A DNA stretch of 64,000 nt from Streptomyces asoensis (GCF_013085465.1 NZ_CP049838.1:2170001-2234000), one strand, 5' to 3'. Positions 47,284 to 56,151 are shown, numbered from the stretch's first letter. Notes: a model not told the origin generated them from the sequence alone. A program made the numbers and translations.

Positions 47284-48741
47284 TCATGTCGAACGCTTTC
47301 CGGGGAACACCTCGTCGCACGCGGCCCGCAGCCGCCGCACCCCCTCCGCGATCTCCTCCGTCCCGGCGACGGCCGCGAAGCTCAACCGCACATGGGCGGC
47401 CGGGGGTTCGGCGCTGAAGTAGGGGCGGCCGGGGGTGAGGGCGACCCCCGCGCGCAGGGCGGCGGCCGTGAACGCGCCCTCTCCCCCGGCGCCCTCGGGC
47501 AGCCGCAGCCACAGGTGGTAGCCGCCGGACGGGATGTGCGGGAGGGCCAGTTCGGGCAACCGCAGCCGCAGCGCGGCGGTCATCGCGTCCCGCCTGACCC
47601 GCAACTCGGTGGCGATGGACCGCAGATGACGCGGCCAGGCGGGCGAGCCGACGAGTTCGAGGGCCGCTTCCTGGAGCGGTCGGGGCACGAAGAAGGTGTC
47701 GACGACCTGGATGGCGCGCAGCCGTTCCAGGACCGGGCCGCGGGCGGCCAGCGCACTGACCCGGAAGCTCGGCGAGGTCGCCTTGGTCAGCGAGCCGACG
47801 TGCACGACCACGCCGTCGGGGTCGTCGGCGGCGAGCGGACGCGGCAGCTGCCCGGCATCCTCGTGCGCGAGCCGCCGCACGAAGTCGTCCTCGACGACGA
47901 ACGCGCCGGCTTCCCGGGCGATGCGCAGCACCTGCCCGCGCCGGTCGGGGGCGAGGACGGCTCCGGTCGGGTTCTGGAACAGCGGCTGGCAGACGAACAC
48001 CCGGGCGCCGGTCGCCCGGAACGCGTCGGCGAGCAGCTCGGGCCTGACCCCGTCCGGGTCGACCGGGACCGGTACGGGGCGCAGTCCCGCCGCCCTGGCG
48101 ATCGCGAGCATGCCCGGGTAGGTGGGCGACTCGACGAGCACCGGCGCCCCGGGCGGGGCGAGGGCGCGCAGGGCGGTGGTGAGTGACGTCTGGCCACCGG
48201 CGCTGACCAGCACCTCGGCCGCGGTGATGGAGCCACCGATGGTCCGCGCGAACCACGCGCGCAGTTCGGGCAGGCCCTCCATGGGCGGCCGACCCCATGC
48301 TCCCGGCCGCCGACCGGCCCGGGCCAGGGCCGCGGCCATCGCCCGCTCCGGCTGGAGCGAGGGATGCAGATAGCCGCCGTTGAACTCGATCACGCCGGGT
48401 GGCGGGGCGGCCAGCGACACGGTGACGCCGGAGGCGTCCACCGAGCGCGGGACGAGGTCGGCGGCGCCGTCCGCGCTCAGCGCGACCTCCTGCCAGGAGG
48501 TGTCGCCCGCGGGGGCGGCGGTCGTACGCGCCGGCCGGGCCCGGAAGGCGCCCGCGCCGGGCCGGGTGACCACCAGCCCCTCGGCGGCCAGCTGCGCCAG
48601 TGCCCGCGAGACGGTCACCGGGCTCACCCTGAACCGTTCGACCAGGGCCCGGCTCGACGGGAGCTTTCCACCGGGAGAGTAGCGGTCGAACTCCCGCCGC
48701 AGCTGATCCGCCAGCTCACCCACACTGCTACGCTCTTGCAT
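47284..48741 (-). CDS. MocR-type regulator (GntR HTH fused to class-I aminotransferase)
   Basis: 485 residues. N-terminal GntR winged helix (LADQLRREFDRYSPGGKLPSSRALVERFRVSPVTVSRALAQLAAEGLV) and a PLP-dependent class-I aminotransferase-fold domain (LVESPTYPGMLAIARAAGLRPVPVPVDPDGV, QNPTGAVLAPDRR, VGSLTKATSPSFRVSAL with the PLP Lys). MocR regulators bind PLP or an amine as effector. The start codon shares CATG with the start of the divergent transporter gene, so it probably controls that transporter. No ribosome site: likely leaderless. Confidence 0.9.
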   Translation of the reverse strand: MQERSSVGELADQLRREFDRYSPGGKLPSSRALVERFRVSPVTVSRALAQLAAEGLVVTRPGAGAFRARPARTTAAPAGDTSWQEVALSADGAADLVPRSVDASGVTVSLAAPPPGVIEFNGGYLHPSLQPERAMAAALARAGRRPGAWGRPPMEGLPELRAWFARTIGGSITAAEVLVSAGGQTSLTTALRALAPPGAPVLVESPTYPGMLAIARAAGLRPVPVPVDPDGVRPELLADAFRATGARVFVCQPLFQNPTGAVLAPDRRGQVLRIAREAGAFVVEDDFVRRLAHEDAGQLPRPLAADDPDGVVVHVGSLTKATSPSFRVSALAARGPVLERLRAIQVVDTFFVPRPLQEAALELVGSPAWPRHLRSIATELRVRRDAMTAALRLRLPELALPHIPSGGYHLWLRLPEGAGGEGAFTAAALRAGVALTPGRPYFSAEPPAAHVRLSFAAVAGTEEIAEGVRRLRAACDEVFPGKRST

Positions 48742-49678
48742 GAGGACACAGAGTAGCGCTACTGACCGGCCCGCGATAGCGGTCAGCACCCCGGCCGACA
48801 GCTCCGCCGGCACCCCACAGGCGAGTGGCCTCGGTACCCTGCTGGCCGCCCTCGGTGTCGTCGCCTTCTCGCTGACGTTCCCCGCGACCGCCTGGGGTCT
48901 GGAGGGGTTCGGCCCCTGGTCGCTGGTCTCGGTGCGCAGCGTCCTGGCCGCGCTGATCGCGGGCGGGTGTCTGCTGGCCCTCCGCGTTCCGTTGCCCGCC
49001 CGCCGGCACTGGGCGGGACTCGCCGTCGTGGCCGCCGGGGTCGTCGTCGGCTTCCCGCTGCTCACCACGCTCGCGCTGCGGACGTCCACCACCGCGCACG
49101 CCGCCGTCGTGGTCGGCCTGCTTCCGCTGACGACCGCGTCGCTGTCCGCCCTGCGTATGGGGACCCGCCCCTCCCGCACCTTCTGGGCGGCCGCGCTGGC
49201 GGGTGCCGCCGCGGTGGTGGCGTTCACCGTGCAACAGAGCGGCGGGGCCCTGACCACCGCCGATCTGTATCTGTTCGGGGCGCTGCTGGTGTGCGCGGCC
49301 GGCTACACCGAGGGCGGCCGGCTGGCCCGGGTCATGCCGGGCTGGCAGGTGATCGGCTGGGCGCTGGTGTTCTGCCTGCCGCTCACGGTGCCCGGCGCCG
49401 CGCTCGCCCTGGCCCATGAACCCGCCCACCTGACCGCGCACAGCGTGGCCGGGCTGCTGTGGGTCGCGGCGGGCTCGCAGTTCCTCGGCCTGGTCGTCTG
49501 GTACCGGGGCATGGCGCTCATCGGCATTCCGAAGGCCAGCCAGTTGCAGTTGGCCCAGCCCCTGCTCACACTGGTGTGGTCGGTGCTGCTGCTGGGCGAG
49601 CACCTCACGCCCGCCGCTCCGCTGACGGCCGCCGCCGTGCTCGTCTGCATCGCCGTCACGCAGCGGGCGCGCGGCTAG
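48740..49678 (+). CDS. EamA-family (DMT) transporter
   Basis: 312 residues with ten predicted transmembrane helices in two EamA repeats. Motifs include LALRTSTTAHAAVVVGLLPLTTASLSALRMG and GMALIGIPKASQLQLAQPLLTLVWSVLLLGEHLTP. It exports amino acids or other metabolites. The first ATG (48740) has no ribosome site but lies where the -10 TACGCT (48729-48734) predicts transcription start, so leaderless translation is likely. Probably controlled by the adjacent MocR regulator. Confidence 0.88.
   Translation: MRTQSSATDRPAIAVSTPADSSAGTPQASGLGTLLAALGVVAFSLTFPATAWGLEGFGPWSLVSVRSVLAALIAGGCLLALRVPLPARRHWAGLAVVAAGVVVGFPLLTTLALRTSTTAHAAVVVGLLPLTTASLSALRMGTRPSRTFWAAALAGAAAVVAFTVQQSGGALTTADLYLFGALLVCAAGYTEGGRLARVMPGWQVIGWALVFCLPLTVPGAALALAHEPAHLTAHSVAGLLWVAAGSQFLGLVVWYRGMALIGIPKASQLQLAQPLLTLVWSVLLLGEHLTPAAPLTAAAVLVCIAVTQRARG
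48752..48763. promoter_or_regulatory. 12-bp palindrome AGTAGCGCTACT, MocR operator candidate
   Basis: Perfect palindrome overlapping the MocR -10 (TACTCT, minus strand) and lying just inside the transporter coding region. A related GCTACGCTC half lies at 48727-48735 on the other side of the start codons. Confidence 0.6.
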
Positions 49679-49719
49679 TCACGGCAGACGCACCGCCGCA
49701 CCCGGAGGAGGCCCCGCAG

Positions 49720-49920
49720 ATGCGCGCAACCAAGGGCGACCAGTTCGTCCAGCACGGCAGGGTGGTCGGCCAGCACGACAAGGTCGGCGAAATCGTCGAA
49801 GTCATGGGCCAGGGAGGAAATCCCCCGTACCGCGTCCGCTTCACGGACGGGCATGTGGGCGTGTGCTCGCCCGGCCCCGACACCGAGATCCGTCACAGGA
49901 CGGCCGAGGAACAGCGGTAG
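49720..49920 (+). CDS. DUF1918-family small protein
   Basis: 66 residues. It starts MRATKGDQFVQHGRVVGQHDKVGEIVEVMG and ends with PPYRVRFTDGHVGVCSPGPDTEI, the pattern of DUF1918, a small SH3-like beta-barrel family common in actinobacteria and often fused to or near transport or stress genes. Function unknown. GGAGGAG upstream of the ATG. It is 41 bp downstream of the EamA transporter gene and may be co-transcribed; its stop is one base from the convergent hydrolase stop. Confidence 0.8.
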   Translation: MRATKGDQFVQHGRVVGQHDKVGEIVEVMGQGGNPPYRVRFTDGHVGVCSPGPDTEIRHRTAEEQR

Positions 49921-49921
49921 A

Positions 49922-51142
49922 TCAGCGCGGGGGCTCCGCCGGCTGCCGGTAGTGGTCGGCGACCACCCGCGCCATCGCCCCGATCCGATCGGTCCGCACG
50001 TCCTTTGCGGCGAAGAAGACATGCCCGCGCACCTGTGGGTGAGCGGCGGCCAGCTCGAGGTGGGCCGACAGTTCGGCCGGGTTCTGCCAGGCCGCGGGCT
50101 GTGCCGGGTCGCCGGCCCGGTACAGCGCCTCGCCGAGATAGAGGCGGGTGCGGCTGCCCTTCGCCACCTCCGCCCACCAGGGCACGAGCTTGGCGTAGTC
50201 GGCGACCGAGAGCCCGATGTTCCAGTAGAGCTGCGGGACGATGTAGTCGATCCAGCCCTCCCGCACCCACTTCCGGGTGTCCGCGTGGATGTCGTCGTAC
50301 GACTGGAGCGCCCGCGTGTCCGAGCCGCGCGAGTCGGTGGCGGCGTTGCGCCACACCCCGAAGGGGCTGATCCCGAACTGGGTGTCGGGTCGTACCGCCT
50401 TGATCCGGGCGGCCGTCTCCAGCACCAGTTTGTCGACGTTGTCGCGCCGCCAGGCCGCCCGGCTGGGGAAGGCGCCGCCGTAGGTGTCGTACGCGGCCTC
50501 GTCGTCGAAGCTCTGGCCGGCCACCGGGTACGGATAGAAGTAGTCGTCGAAGTGCACGGCGTCCAGGGGGTACTTCTTCACGGCGTCGAGGATCGCGTCC
50601 TGGACGAAGGCGCGGACCTCGGGCAGCCCCGGGTTGTAGTAGAGCTTCCCGCCGAAGGAGACCACCCACTGCGGGTGTCGGCGCGCGGGGTGGGAGGCGA
50701 CGAGCTTCGAGGGGTCGTCATGGGTCGCGACCCGGTAGGGGTTGAACCAGGCGTGCAGCTGTAGTCCCCGCGCATGCGCCTCCGTGACGGCCGTACCCAG
50801 CGGGTCCCAGCCCGGTGACCTGCCCTGGGTGCCGGTGAGCACCTGCGACCACGGTTCGTACGGGGAGGGCCACAGCGCGTCCGCCGTGGGCCGCACCTGG
50901 AAGATCACCGTGTTGAGCCGCCGGCTCACCGCCAGATCGAGCATGGCGATCAGTTCGGCGCGCTGCGCGGCGGCGGTCAGGCCGGGACGGGACGGCCAGT
51001 CCCGGTTGGTGACGGTCGCCAGCCACATCCCCCGCATCTCGGTCGCCGCCCGCCGTTCCCTCGCGGGAGCGGCCGCCGCGCCCGTCGTGGTGAACGTCGA
51101 CAGCGCTGCCAGCGCGAACGCCCGCCGGGTCAGTCGCCCCAT
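49922..51142 (-). CDS. Tat-exported GHL10-type glycoside-hydrolase-like protein (UPF0748/YngK)
   Basis: 406 residues. Twin-arginine signal (RLTRRAFALAALSTF, cut near residue 33). The TIM barrel opens MRGMWLATVTNRDWPSRPGL with the conserved ATVxNxDW, then RLNTVIFQVRPTADALWPS, LQLHAWFNPYRV and DGIHFDDYFYPYP-type region (DAVHFDDYFYPYP). This is the GHL10 family, related to YngK, with an unknown sugar or cell-wall substrate. ATG 51142 is chosen for the Tat motif; a GTG 15 bases upstream is possible. Convergent with DUF1918. Confidence 0.85.
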   Translation of the reverse strand: MGRLTRRAFALAALSTFTTTGAAAAPARERRAATEMRGMWLATVTNRDWPSRPGLTAAAQRAELIAMLDLAVSRRLNTVIFQVRPTADALWPSPYEPWSQVLTGTQGRSPGWDPLGTAVTEAHARGLQLHAWFNPYRVATHDDPSKLVASHPARRHPQWVVSFGGKLYYNPGLPEVRAFVQDAILDAVKKYPLDAVHFDDYFYPYPVAGQSFDDEAAYDTYGGAFPSRAAWRRDNVDKLVLETAARIKAVRPDTQFGISPFGVWRNAATDSRGSDTRALQSYDDIHADTRKWVREGWIDYIVPQLYWNIGLSVADYAKLVPWWAEVAKGSRTRLYLGEALYRAGDPAQPAAWQNPAELSAHLELAAAHPQVRGHVFFAAKDVRTDRIGAMARVVADHYRQPAEPPR

Positions 51143-51324
51143 CGCACACATCCCCACACACTCTGCGGATCCGCTCGGTCACGGATCGTTTCGCGCTCCA
51201 GCATGCCTCCACCCCGGCGATCGATCATCGATACTTGCTAGTAACGTGCACGATCGGAGCAGGGCGACCGGGACCCGGCAGACCTGCCCCGGCCATCTGA
51301 GTCATCGCGGCGAAAGGGACTGAT

Positions 51325-52197
51325 GTGACGGGCACCCCAGCGGGAGATCTCTCACGGGTCGGAGTGGTGGGCTGCGGCCAGATGGGGGCGGGCATCGCAG
51401 AGGTCTGCGCCCGCGCCGGTCTCGACGTCAAGGTCGCCGAGACCACCGGCGAAGCCCTGGAGATCGGCCGTACACGGCTGTTGAACTCCCTGGCCAAGGC
51501 CGCCGAGCGCGGCAAGATCTCCGAGGAGGAGCGGGACGCCACACTCGCGCGCCTCAGCTTCACCACCGACCTCGGCGAGTTCGCCGACCGTGACCTGGTC
51601 ATCGAGGCCGTGGTCGAGAACGAGCAGGTCAAGACCGAGATCTTCCAGGTCCTCGACCAGGTCATGACCCGTCCGGACGCGATCCTCGCCTCCAACACCT
51701 CCTCCATCCCGCTGGTGAAGCTGGCGGTCGCCACCTCGCGGCCCGACCATGTCGTCGGCATCCACTTCTTCAATCCGGCTCCGGTGCAGCAGCTCGTCGA
51801 GCTGATCCCGGCGCTGACCACCTCCGAGGGCACGCTCAGCCGGGCCCAGCTGTTCGCCGAGAAGGTGCTGGGCAAGCACGCGATCCGCGCCCAGGACCGG
51901 TCCGGCTTCGTCGTCAACGCGCTGCTGATCCCCTACCTGCTCTCCGCGATCCGGATGTTCGAGACGGGCATCGCCAGCCGCGAGGACATCGACAACGGCA
52001 TGGAGATGGGCTGCGCCCACCCGATGGGTCCGCTGAAGCTGTCCGACCTGATCGGCCTGGACACCGTCGCCTCGGTGGCGCAGAGCATGTACGACGAGTA
52101 CAAGGAGCCGCTGTACGCCGCTCCCCCGCTGCTCCAGCGCATGGTCGACGCGGGCCGGCTGGGCCGCAAGACGGGCTCGGGCTTCTACGCGTACTGA
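51325..52197 (+). CDS. 3-hydroxybutyryl-CoA dehydrogenase
   Basis: 290 residues. Rossmann motif VGVVGCGQMGAGIAEVCARAGLDV, then IVEAVVENEQVKTEIFQVLDQ (DLVIEAVVEN), catalytic HFFNPAPVQQLVELI, and the C-terminal helical domain (SGFVVNALLIPYLLSAIRMFETGIASREDIDNGMEMGCAHPMGPLKLSDLIGLD). It oxidises (S)-3-hydroxybutyryl-CoA with NAD(P)+ in fatty-acid degradation or PHB-type metabolism. GTG start with AAAGGGA. Confidence 0.93.
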   Translation: MTGTPAGDLSRVGVVGCGQMGAGIAEVCARAGLDVKVAETTGEALEIGRTRLLNSLAKAAERGKISEEERDATLARLSFTTDLGEFADRDLVIEAVVENEQVKTEIFQVLDQVMTRPDAILASNTSSIPLVKLAVATSRPDHVVGIHFFNPAPVQQLVELIPALTTSEGTLSRAQLFAEKVLGKHAIRAQDRSGFVVNALLIPYLLSAIRMFETGIASREDIDNGMEMGCAHPMGPLKLSDLIGLDTVASVAQSMYDEYKEPLYAAPPLLQRMVDAGRLGRKTGSGFYAY

Positions 52198-52216
52198 TCA
52201 CCCACCGTGTTCCCCA

Positions 52217-52248
52217 CGGGCCCGGCGCTCCTCGGAGTGCCGGGCCCG
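52217..52248 (+). terminator. Terminator after the hydroxybutyryl-CoA dehydrogenase gene
   Basis: CGGGCCCGGC and GCCGGGCCCG, with an inner CTCC/GGAG pair, form a ~15-bp stem 20 bp past the stop codon. Confidence 0.85.
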
Positions 52249-52380
52249 CGGCATTCACACGCCGTGTGCGACACGGGTCCGCATATGCCCCGCGCACACT
52301 CTCCCCTCCGGCCCACCAGGCGAGTTCACTCATCATGTGCATGCAAGGGATGTGAGACGACTACGGAAAGGAGCGGACAC

Positions 52381-52638
52381 GTGACCGCCGACCCCGAGCA
52401 TCCCGTGGTTCATGGAGAACTCGCAGAGTTACGTCGCCGACTCGATGTGGCCTACGCCCGCGTCGAGGGCGGGCTGGCCCTGCTGTCCCACCGCACCGAG
52501 GAGACCGCCAAGGAACTGGACGAGCTGAACACCCGCATGATCTCGCTGGAACACGCGCGCTGGCCACTGCCCTCGCTCGCGGCGCTCACGGCTCTGGGAG
52601 CGCTGGTCGCGACGTTCTGGCAGGCGCTGGCCCACTGA
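52381..52638 (+). CDS. Small coiled-coil membrane-anchored protein, unknown function
   Basis: 85 residues. A charged heptad-like helix (~10-58; ELAELRRRLDVAYARVEGGLALL) with a likely coiled coil is followed by one hydrophobic helix (LPSLAALTALGALVATFWQAL) at the C-terminus, so it is anchored by the tail. GTG start with AAGGAG nine bases upstream. It precedes the convergent Nudix gene. Function unknown. Confidence 0.65.
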   Translation: MTADPEHPVVHGELAELRRRLDVAYARVEGGLALLSHRTEETAKELDELNTRMISLEHARWPLPSLAALTALGALVATFWQALAH

Positions 52639-52669
52639 CGCTCGGCCGGTCCACGGCGCCGGTCCACGG

Positions 52670-53206
52670 CTAGCCCTCGGCGAGCCTGAGGTGGTGCAGC
52701 AGCATTAACGCGGCCACCATGTTGGCGGCCGGGACCTCCCCCCGGGCGACCAGGTCGGGAACGACCTTGAGGGGGACCCACTCCCTGCGGTCCGACTCGA
52801 AGTCGTCCACCGGGTGTCCCACGTACTCGCCGTGGTCCGACCAGTAGATGTGATGGACGGCGTCGGTGAGCCCGTTGGACGGCTCCACGCTCATCAGGTG
52901 GCGCAGCGGCCCCGGCCGCCAGCCGGTCTCCTCCTCGAGTTCCCTGGCGGCCGCGCCGGCGATGTCCTCGCCGTCCTCGACCACTCCCGCCGCGAGCTCC
53001 CATCCCCAGCTGTCGGTGATGAAGCGGTGGCGCCACAGCAGGAGAACCTCGTTGGCCCGGTTCACGACGGTCGCCACCGCGACCGGCCTCAGCCGTATGA
53101 GGAAGTGGTCGAGGTGCCGGCCGTCCGGCAGCTCCACATCCGCCAGGTTGACGCTGAACCAGCGGTTTTCATACACAGTTTGTTCGTTCTGTTTCGTCCA
53201 CTGCAC
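52670..53206 (-). CDS. Nudix hydrolase (ADP-ribose pyrophosphatase type)
   Basis: 178 residues. Complete Nudix box GVVEDGEDIAGAAARELEEETGW (GX5EX7REUXEEXGU). The N-terminus YENRWFSVNLADVELPDGR and LMSVEPSNGLTD are typical of ADP-ribose or nucleoside-diphosphate-sugar pyrophosphatases. It should hydrolyse a nucleoside diphosphate derivative with Mg. GTG start with AAGGTGG. It follows the NsdA-like regulator gene on the same strand, ~135 bp after it. Confidence 0.88.
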   Translation of the reverse strand: MQWTKQNEQTVYENRWFSVNLADVELPDGRHLDHFLIRLRPVAVATVVNRANEVLLLWRHRFITDSWGWELAAGVVEDGEDIAGAAARELEEETGWRPGPLRHLMSVEPSNGLTDAVHHIYWSDHGEYVGHPVDDFESDRREWVPLKVVPDLVARGEVPAANMVAALMLLHHLRLAEG

Positions 53207-53340
53207 GGTTCTGCCACCTTCCGTCGAGTGAGTGGCAATATCGCAGCAGGAACTGTGCAGCGTCGGCGTAGCTGCCGGTGTCGGTGCCTGTGTGGGTGTC
53301 ATGTGGGTGTCGGTGGTCGGATACCCCGTCTGTGCCCCGC

Positions 53341-54681
53341 CTAGAGCGGTACGCGCAGTGCCCCGTCGATGAGTTCGGCGGCCTCGGCCGTGCCCGCGCA
53401 GCCGCTGCGCACCAGATGTTCGCGCACCGCCCGGAGTCTGTCGCGCAGGCGCTGGGACTCCATTCCCCGGGCCTGTTCGGCCATCTGCACCGCGGTGACC
53501 ACCGCCTTGTCGGTGTTGCCCTGGCGCAGTTCGATCGTGCTGAGCATGGCGAGCCGGTGCACCCGCCCCCGGTCGTGCGCCGGGGTGTCGACGGCGGCCG
53601 CGGCGTGCTCGGCGGCGGCGGCGAGGTCGCCGAGGCTGAGCAGCGCCTCCGCCACCTGGACGTTGACCAGGCCCGGTTGGACATAGCCGGTCTCGTCGGG
53701 CTCGTGTCCGCGCCGGATGTGATCGGCGGCGGTCTCCGCACGCCGGATGCACGACAGGGCGCTCGTGCCGTCGCCGAGGTGGGCGTACGCCTTGGCCTGC
53801 ATCGCGTACAGGTCGGAGGCGAGAGCGGGCGTGATGTGCCGGCCCGCCGCCCGCAGCGCGGCCTCCGCGAAGGCGACTGCCTGCCGGTACTCCCGCATGA
53901 ACAGCGACTGGTTGACGAGGAGGGCGATGACGTACGCCCCGAGTCCCCGGTCCCCACTGGCCTTTGCCAGTCGCAGCGCCTGGTGGAAGTAGCGCTGGGC
54001 CAGACCGTGCGCGTCCGAGTCGTACGCGCAGATCCCGGCGACCGCGACCAACCCGCCGGTGGCCCGGTGCAGTTGACGGCCCGTCTCGTCGGTGTAGCTG
54101 CCGCGCAGCAGGGGCGCCGCCTCCGCGTTGAGGAAGCCGACGATACGGCTGCGGGTCGCGATGCCGCCCGCCTTGCGGTACATCTGCTCGTAGTGCGCGC
54201 GGGCGGCCCGCAGCATCTCGATGTCGGCCGAGGTGACACGATGCCGGCCGCCCCGGGAGACGTCGACGTCCTCCGGCGGGTTCTCCCACTCCCACACCGG
54301 CATCACGGCCGGCGTGCCGGTCACGGCGGGCGCCCCCAGGAGGTGCGGGCGTTGCTGCTCGTCGGAGCGCCACAGGGCGGTGGCCCGCTCGACGAAGCCG
54401 GAGAGCGAGGTGCCGTGCGGGGCGGCCTGTTCGCCCGGCACGCCGAGGCCGATGTCGTCGAGGGTGACCGGCCGGTGCAGCCGCCCCGCGAGCACCTCGC
54501 AGATCAGGTCGGGCACCTGGCCCCGCGGCCGCTGGCCCTTCAGCCAGCGGGCCACCGCGGTGTGCTCGTACCGCAGGGCGAGTCCGCGGGCCCGTCCGGC
54601 CTGGTTGACGTGGGCGGCGAGGCCCGCGTGCGAGACGCCCGCCTCGTCCAGGATCGCGTCGAGCAGAGTGTTGGGCTGCAT
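53341..54681 (-). CDS. NsdA-like TPR regulatory protein
   Basis: 446 residues. The N-terminal ~90 residues (NTLLDAILDEAGVSHAGLAAHVNQAGRARGLALRYEHTAVARWLKGQRPRG) form an HTH-like domain; the rest is helical TPR-type (RYFHQALRLAKASGDRGLGAYVIALLVNQSLF, VNVQVAEALLSLGDLAAAAEHA). It resembles Streptomyces NsdA-type negative regulators of sporulation and antibiotic production. I am confident of family type but not of ortholog identity. The Nudix gene is directly downstream. Confidence 0.75.
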   Translation of the reverse strand: MQPNTLLDAILDEAGVSHAGLAAHVNQAGRARGLALRYEHTAVARWLKGQRPRGQVPDLICEVLAGRLHRPVTLDDIGLGVPGEQAAPHGTSLSGFVERATALWRSDEQQRPHLLGAPAVTGTPAVMPVWEWENPPEDVDVSRGGRHRVTSADIEMLRAARAHYEQMYRKAGGIATRSRIVGFLNAEAAPLLRGSYTDETGRQLHRATGGLVAVAGICAYDSDAHGLAQRYFHQALRLAKASGDRGLGAYVIALLVNQSLFMREYRQAVAFAEAALRAAGRHITPALASDLYAMQAKAYAHLGDGTSALSCIRRAETAADHIRRGHEPDETGYVQPGLVNVQVAEALLSLGDLAAAAEHAAAAVDTPAHDRGRVHRLAMLSTIELRQGNTDKAVVTAVQMAEQARGMESQRLRDRLRAVREHLVRSGCAGTAEAAELIDGALRVPL

Positions 54682-54823
54682 GGGTGCCCCCCGGTGCCTC
54701 GGTGCCGTCAGAGTAGTGGGTCCGTCCTCACACGGGGTGTGAACGGAGTACGCGCATTCGCAGGGTGCGCGCGCTGTCGCGGAGCGTTCGCGGTCGGTTG
54801 ACTGGAATGCCTCGCAAGAGGTT

Positions 54824-54865
54824 CGCCGGGCCGTCGGCTCCCCCTCATAAAGCGACGGCCCGGCG
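54824..54865. terminator. 13-bp stem hairpin between the NsdA-like gene and the phosphatase gene
   Basis: CGCCGGGCCGTCG pairs with CGACGGCCCGGCG around a 16-nt loop. It lies past the 3' end of the PP2C gene in the minus direction and would end that transcript. Confidence 0.75.
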
Positions 54866-54891
54866 ATTCGCTCCGCGGGTCGGGCGGGGGA

Positions 54892-55935
54892 CTATCGGCG
54901 CGTTGTCGGCTGCGGGTGTGTGGTGGCTGGTCGCGCAGTTCCCCGCGCCCCTGGGGTGGGTGCGGGAAGCCGCCCGTTCTGAAGCACCAGTAAGGCGATG
55001 TCGTCGGTCGGTACGGCCGTCGTGTGACGGAGAAGTGCCGTCAATACCGCCCGCAGGATCTGCTGGGCGGTGACCGGGTGGTCCCGTACGGCCTTCTCCA
55101 GTGTTTCCGGCAAGGAGAAGAACCTGCCCCGTGCGTCCCTCGCGTCCTCCGCGCCGTCCGTGAAGAGGACCAGGGACTCGCCTCGCCGGAGTTGCCCGCA
55201 GGGCGTGGCGGACAACTCCGCCGGCAGGGGGAACGGGCCCAGGGGCGGCAGGGGATCCGCCCGCGACAACGGCCGCACGCTCGTGCCGCTCAGCAGATAC
55301 GGCCACGGATGCCCGCAGTTCAGGACGTGCAGCTCGCCGTCCTCCCGGATCTCGAGCACCAGCACGGTGACGAACTCCTCCGTCACCGTGGCGTCGGGGG
55401 TGTCACGGGCCCGTTCGCGCAGATGCCGCTCCAGGGCACGCTCCAGGCGGCGCAGGACGCGGCCGAGGTCCCGCTCGTCGTGGGCCGCCTCGCGGAAGCT
55501 GCCGAGGAGGGCGGCGACGGTACCGAGCGCGGGTAGCCCGTGCCCGCGGACGTCGCCCATCACTACCCGCACGCCGTGCTCGGTGGCGATCACCTCGTAC
55601 AGGTCACCGCCCACGCTCGCGCCCCGGTCCGCGGAGAGCTGGGCGGCCGCCACGTTCAGCCCGTCGACGCGCGGCGGCGGCGGACGCAGCAGCACGCTCT
55701 GCGCGACCCCGGCGACCCGCCGAGCCTGCTTCAGCTCACGTACCAGGGCCTGGCGCATGTGGAGTATCAGCCCGGTGCCGACGGCGAAGAAGACGGCACT
55801 GGTGACGATCCTGGCCATGAGCCCGTCCTGTCGGGCCAGCGGACAGGACAGTTTGTAGGTGATCGCCAGAGCGCCCCAGGCCGTGGGCAGCCCCAGCGAG
55901 AGGGCCCGGCGTAACGGCCGCCTGATGCCGAACAT
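54892..55935 (-). CDS. Membrane SpoIIE/PP2C-type protein phosphatase
   Basis: 347 residues. Two hydrophobic segments near the N-terminus (~15-50; LSLGLPTAWGALAITY, IVTSAVFFAVGTGLILHM) and a SpoIIE/PP2C domain (~85-320): GASVGGDLYEVI, VVMGDVRGHGLPALG, LHVLNCGHPWPYLL, LVLFTDGAEDARD and TDDIALLVL. It should remove phosphate from an anti-anti-sigma-type protein. ATG 55935 follows GGGGGA. The last ~23 residues (PGARGTARPATTHPQPTTRR) are encoded by an interspersed repeat, so the stop codon comes from the repeat. Confidence 0.88.
   Translation of the reverse strand: MFGIRRPLRRALSLGLPTAWGALAITYKLSCPLARQDGLMARIVTSAVFFAVGTGLILHMRQALVRELKQARRVAGVAQSVLLRPPPPRVDGLNVAAAQLSADRGASVGGDLYEVIATEHGVRVVMGDVRGHGLPALGTVAALLGSFREAAHDERDLGRVLRRLERALERHLRERARDTPDATVTEEFVTVLVLEIREDGELHVLNCGHPWPYLLSGTSVRPLSRADPLPPLGPFPLPAELSATPCGQLRRGESLVLFTDGAEDARDARGRFFSLPETLEKAVRDHPVTAQQILRAVLTALLRHTTAVPTDDIALLVLQNGRLPAPTPGARGTARPATTHPQPTTRR
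54901..54952 (+). repeat. Interspersed intergenic repeat, copy 3 (inside PP2C 3' end)
   Basis: Core TCGCGCAGTTCCCCGCGCCC; ~50 bp aligning with copy 1. Read in reverse it encodes the C-terminal tail of the phosphatase. Confidence 0.85.
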
Positions 55936-56079
55936 GTCGTTGGTCCCCCGTCCAGGCCCCGACAACGCAGATCGGACCGGCCCCGAAAGGCCGGTCCGAT
56001 TCTGTCGAGGTCATGGCCCGGAAGACCAGATCACCAGGAGATCTCACCCGAAGGAGTGAGGTAACCGAGGAAGCGCCCC

Positions 56080-56110
56080 CCAGGACGCGGGGAACTGCGC
56101 GACCAGCCAC
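56080..56110 (-). repeat. Interspersed intergenic repeat, copy 4 (partial)
   Basis: Reverse-complement copy with GCGGGGAACTGCGCGACCAG, between pheT and the phosphatase gene; homology stops soon after the core. Confidence 0.75.
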
Positions 56111-56151
56111 GACGGCGTCGCGGTCGGCCGGAACCGCAGCTCCCCCGACGC

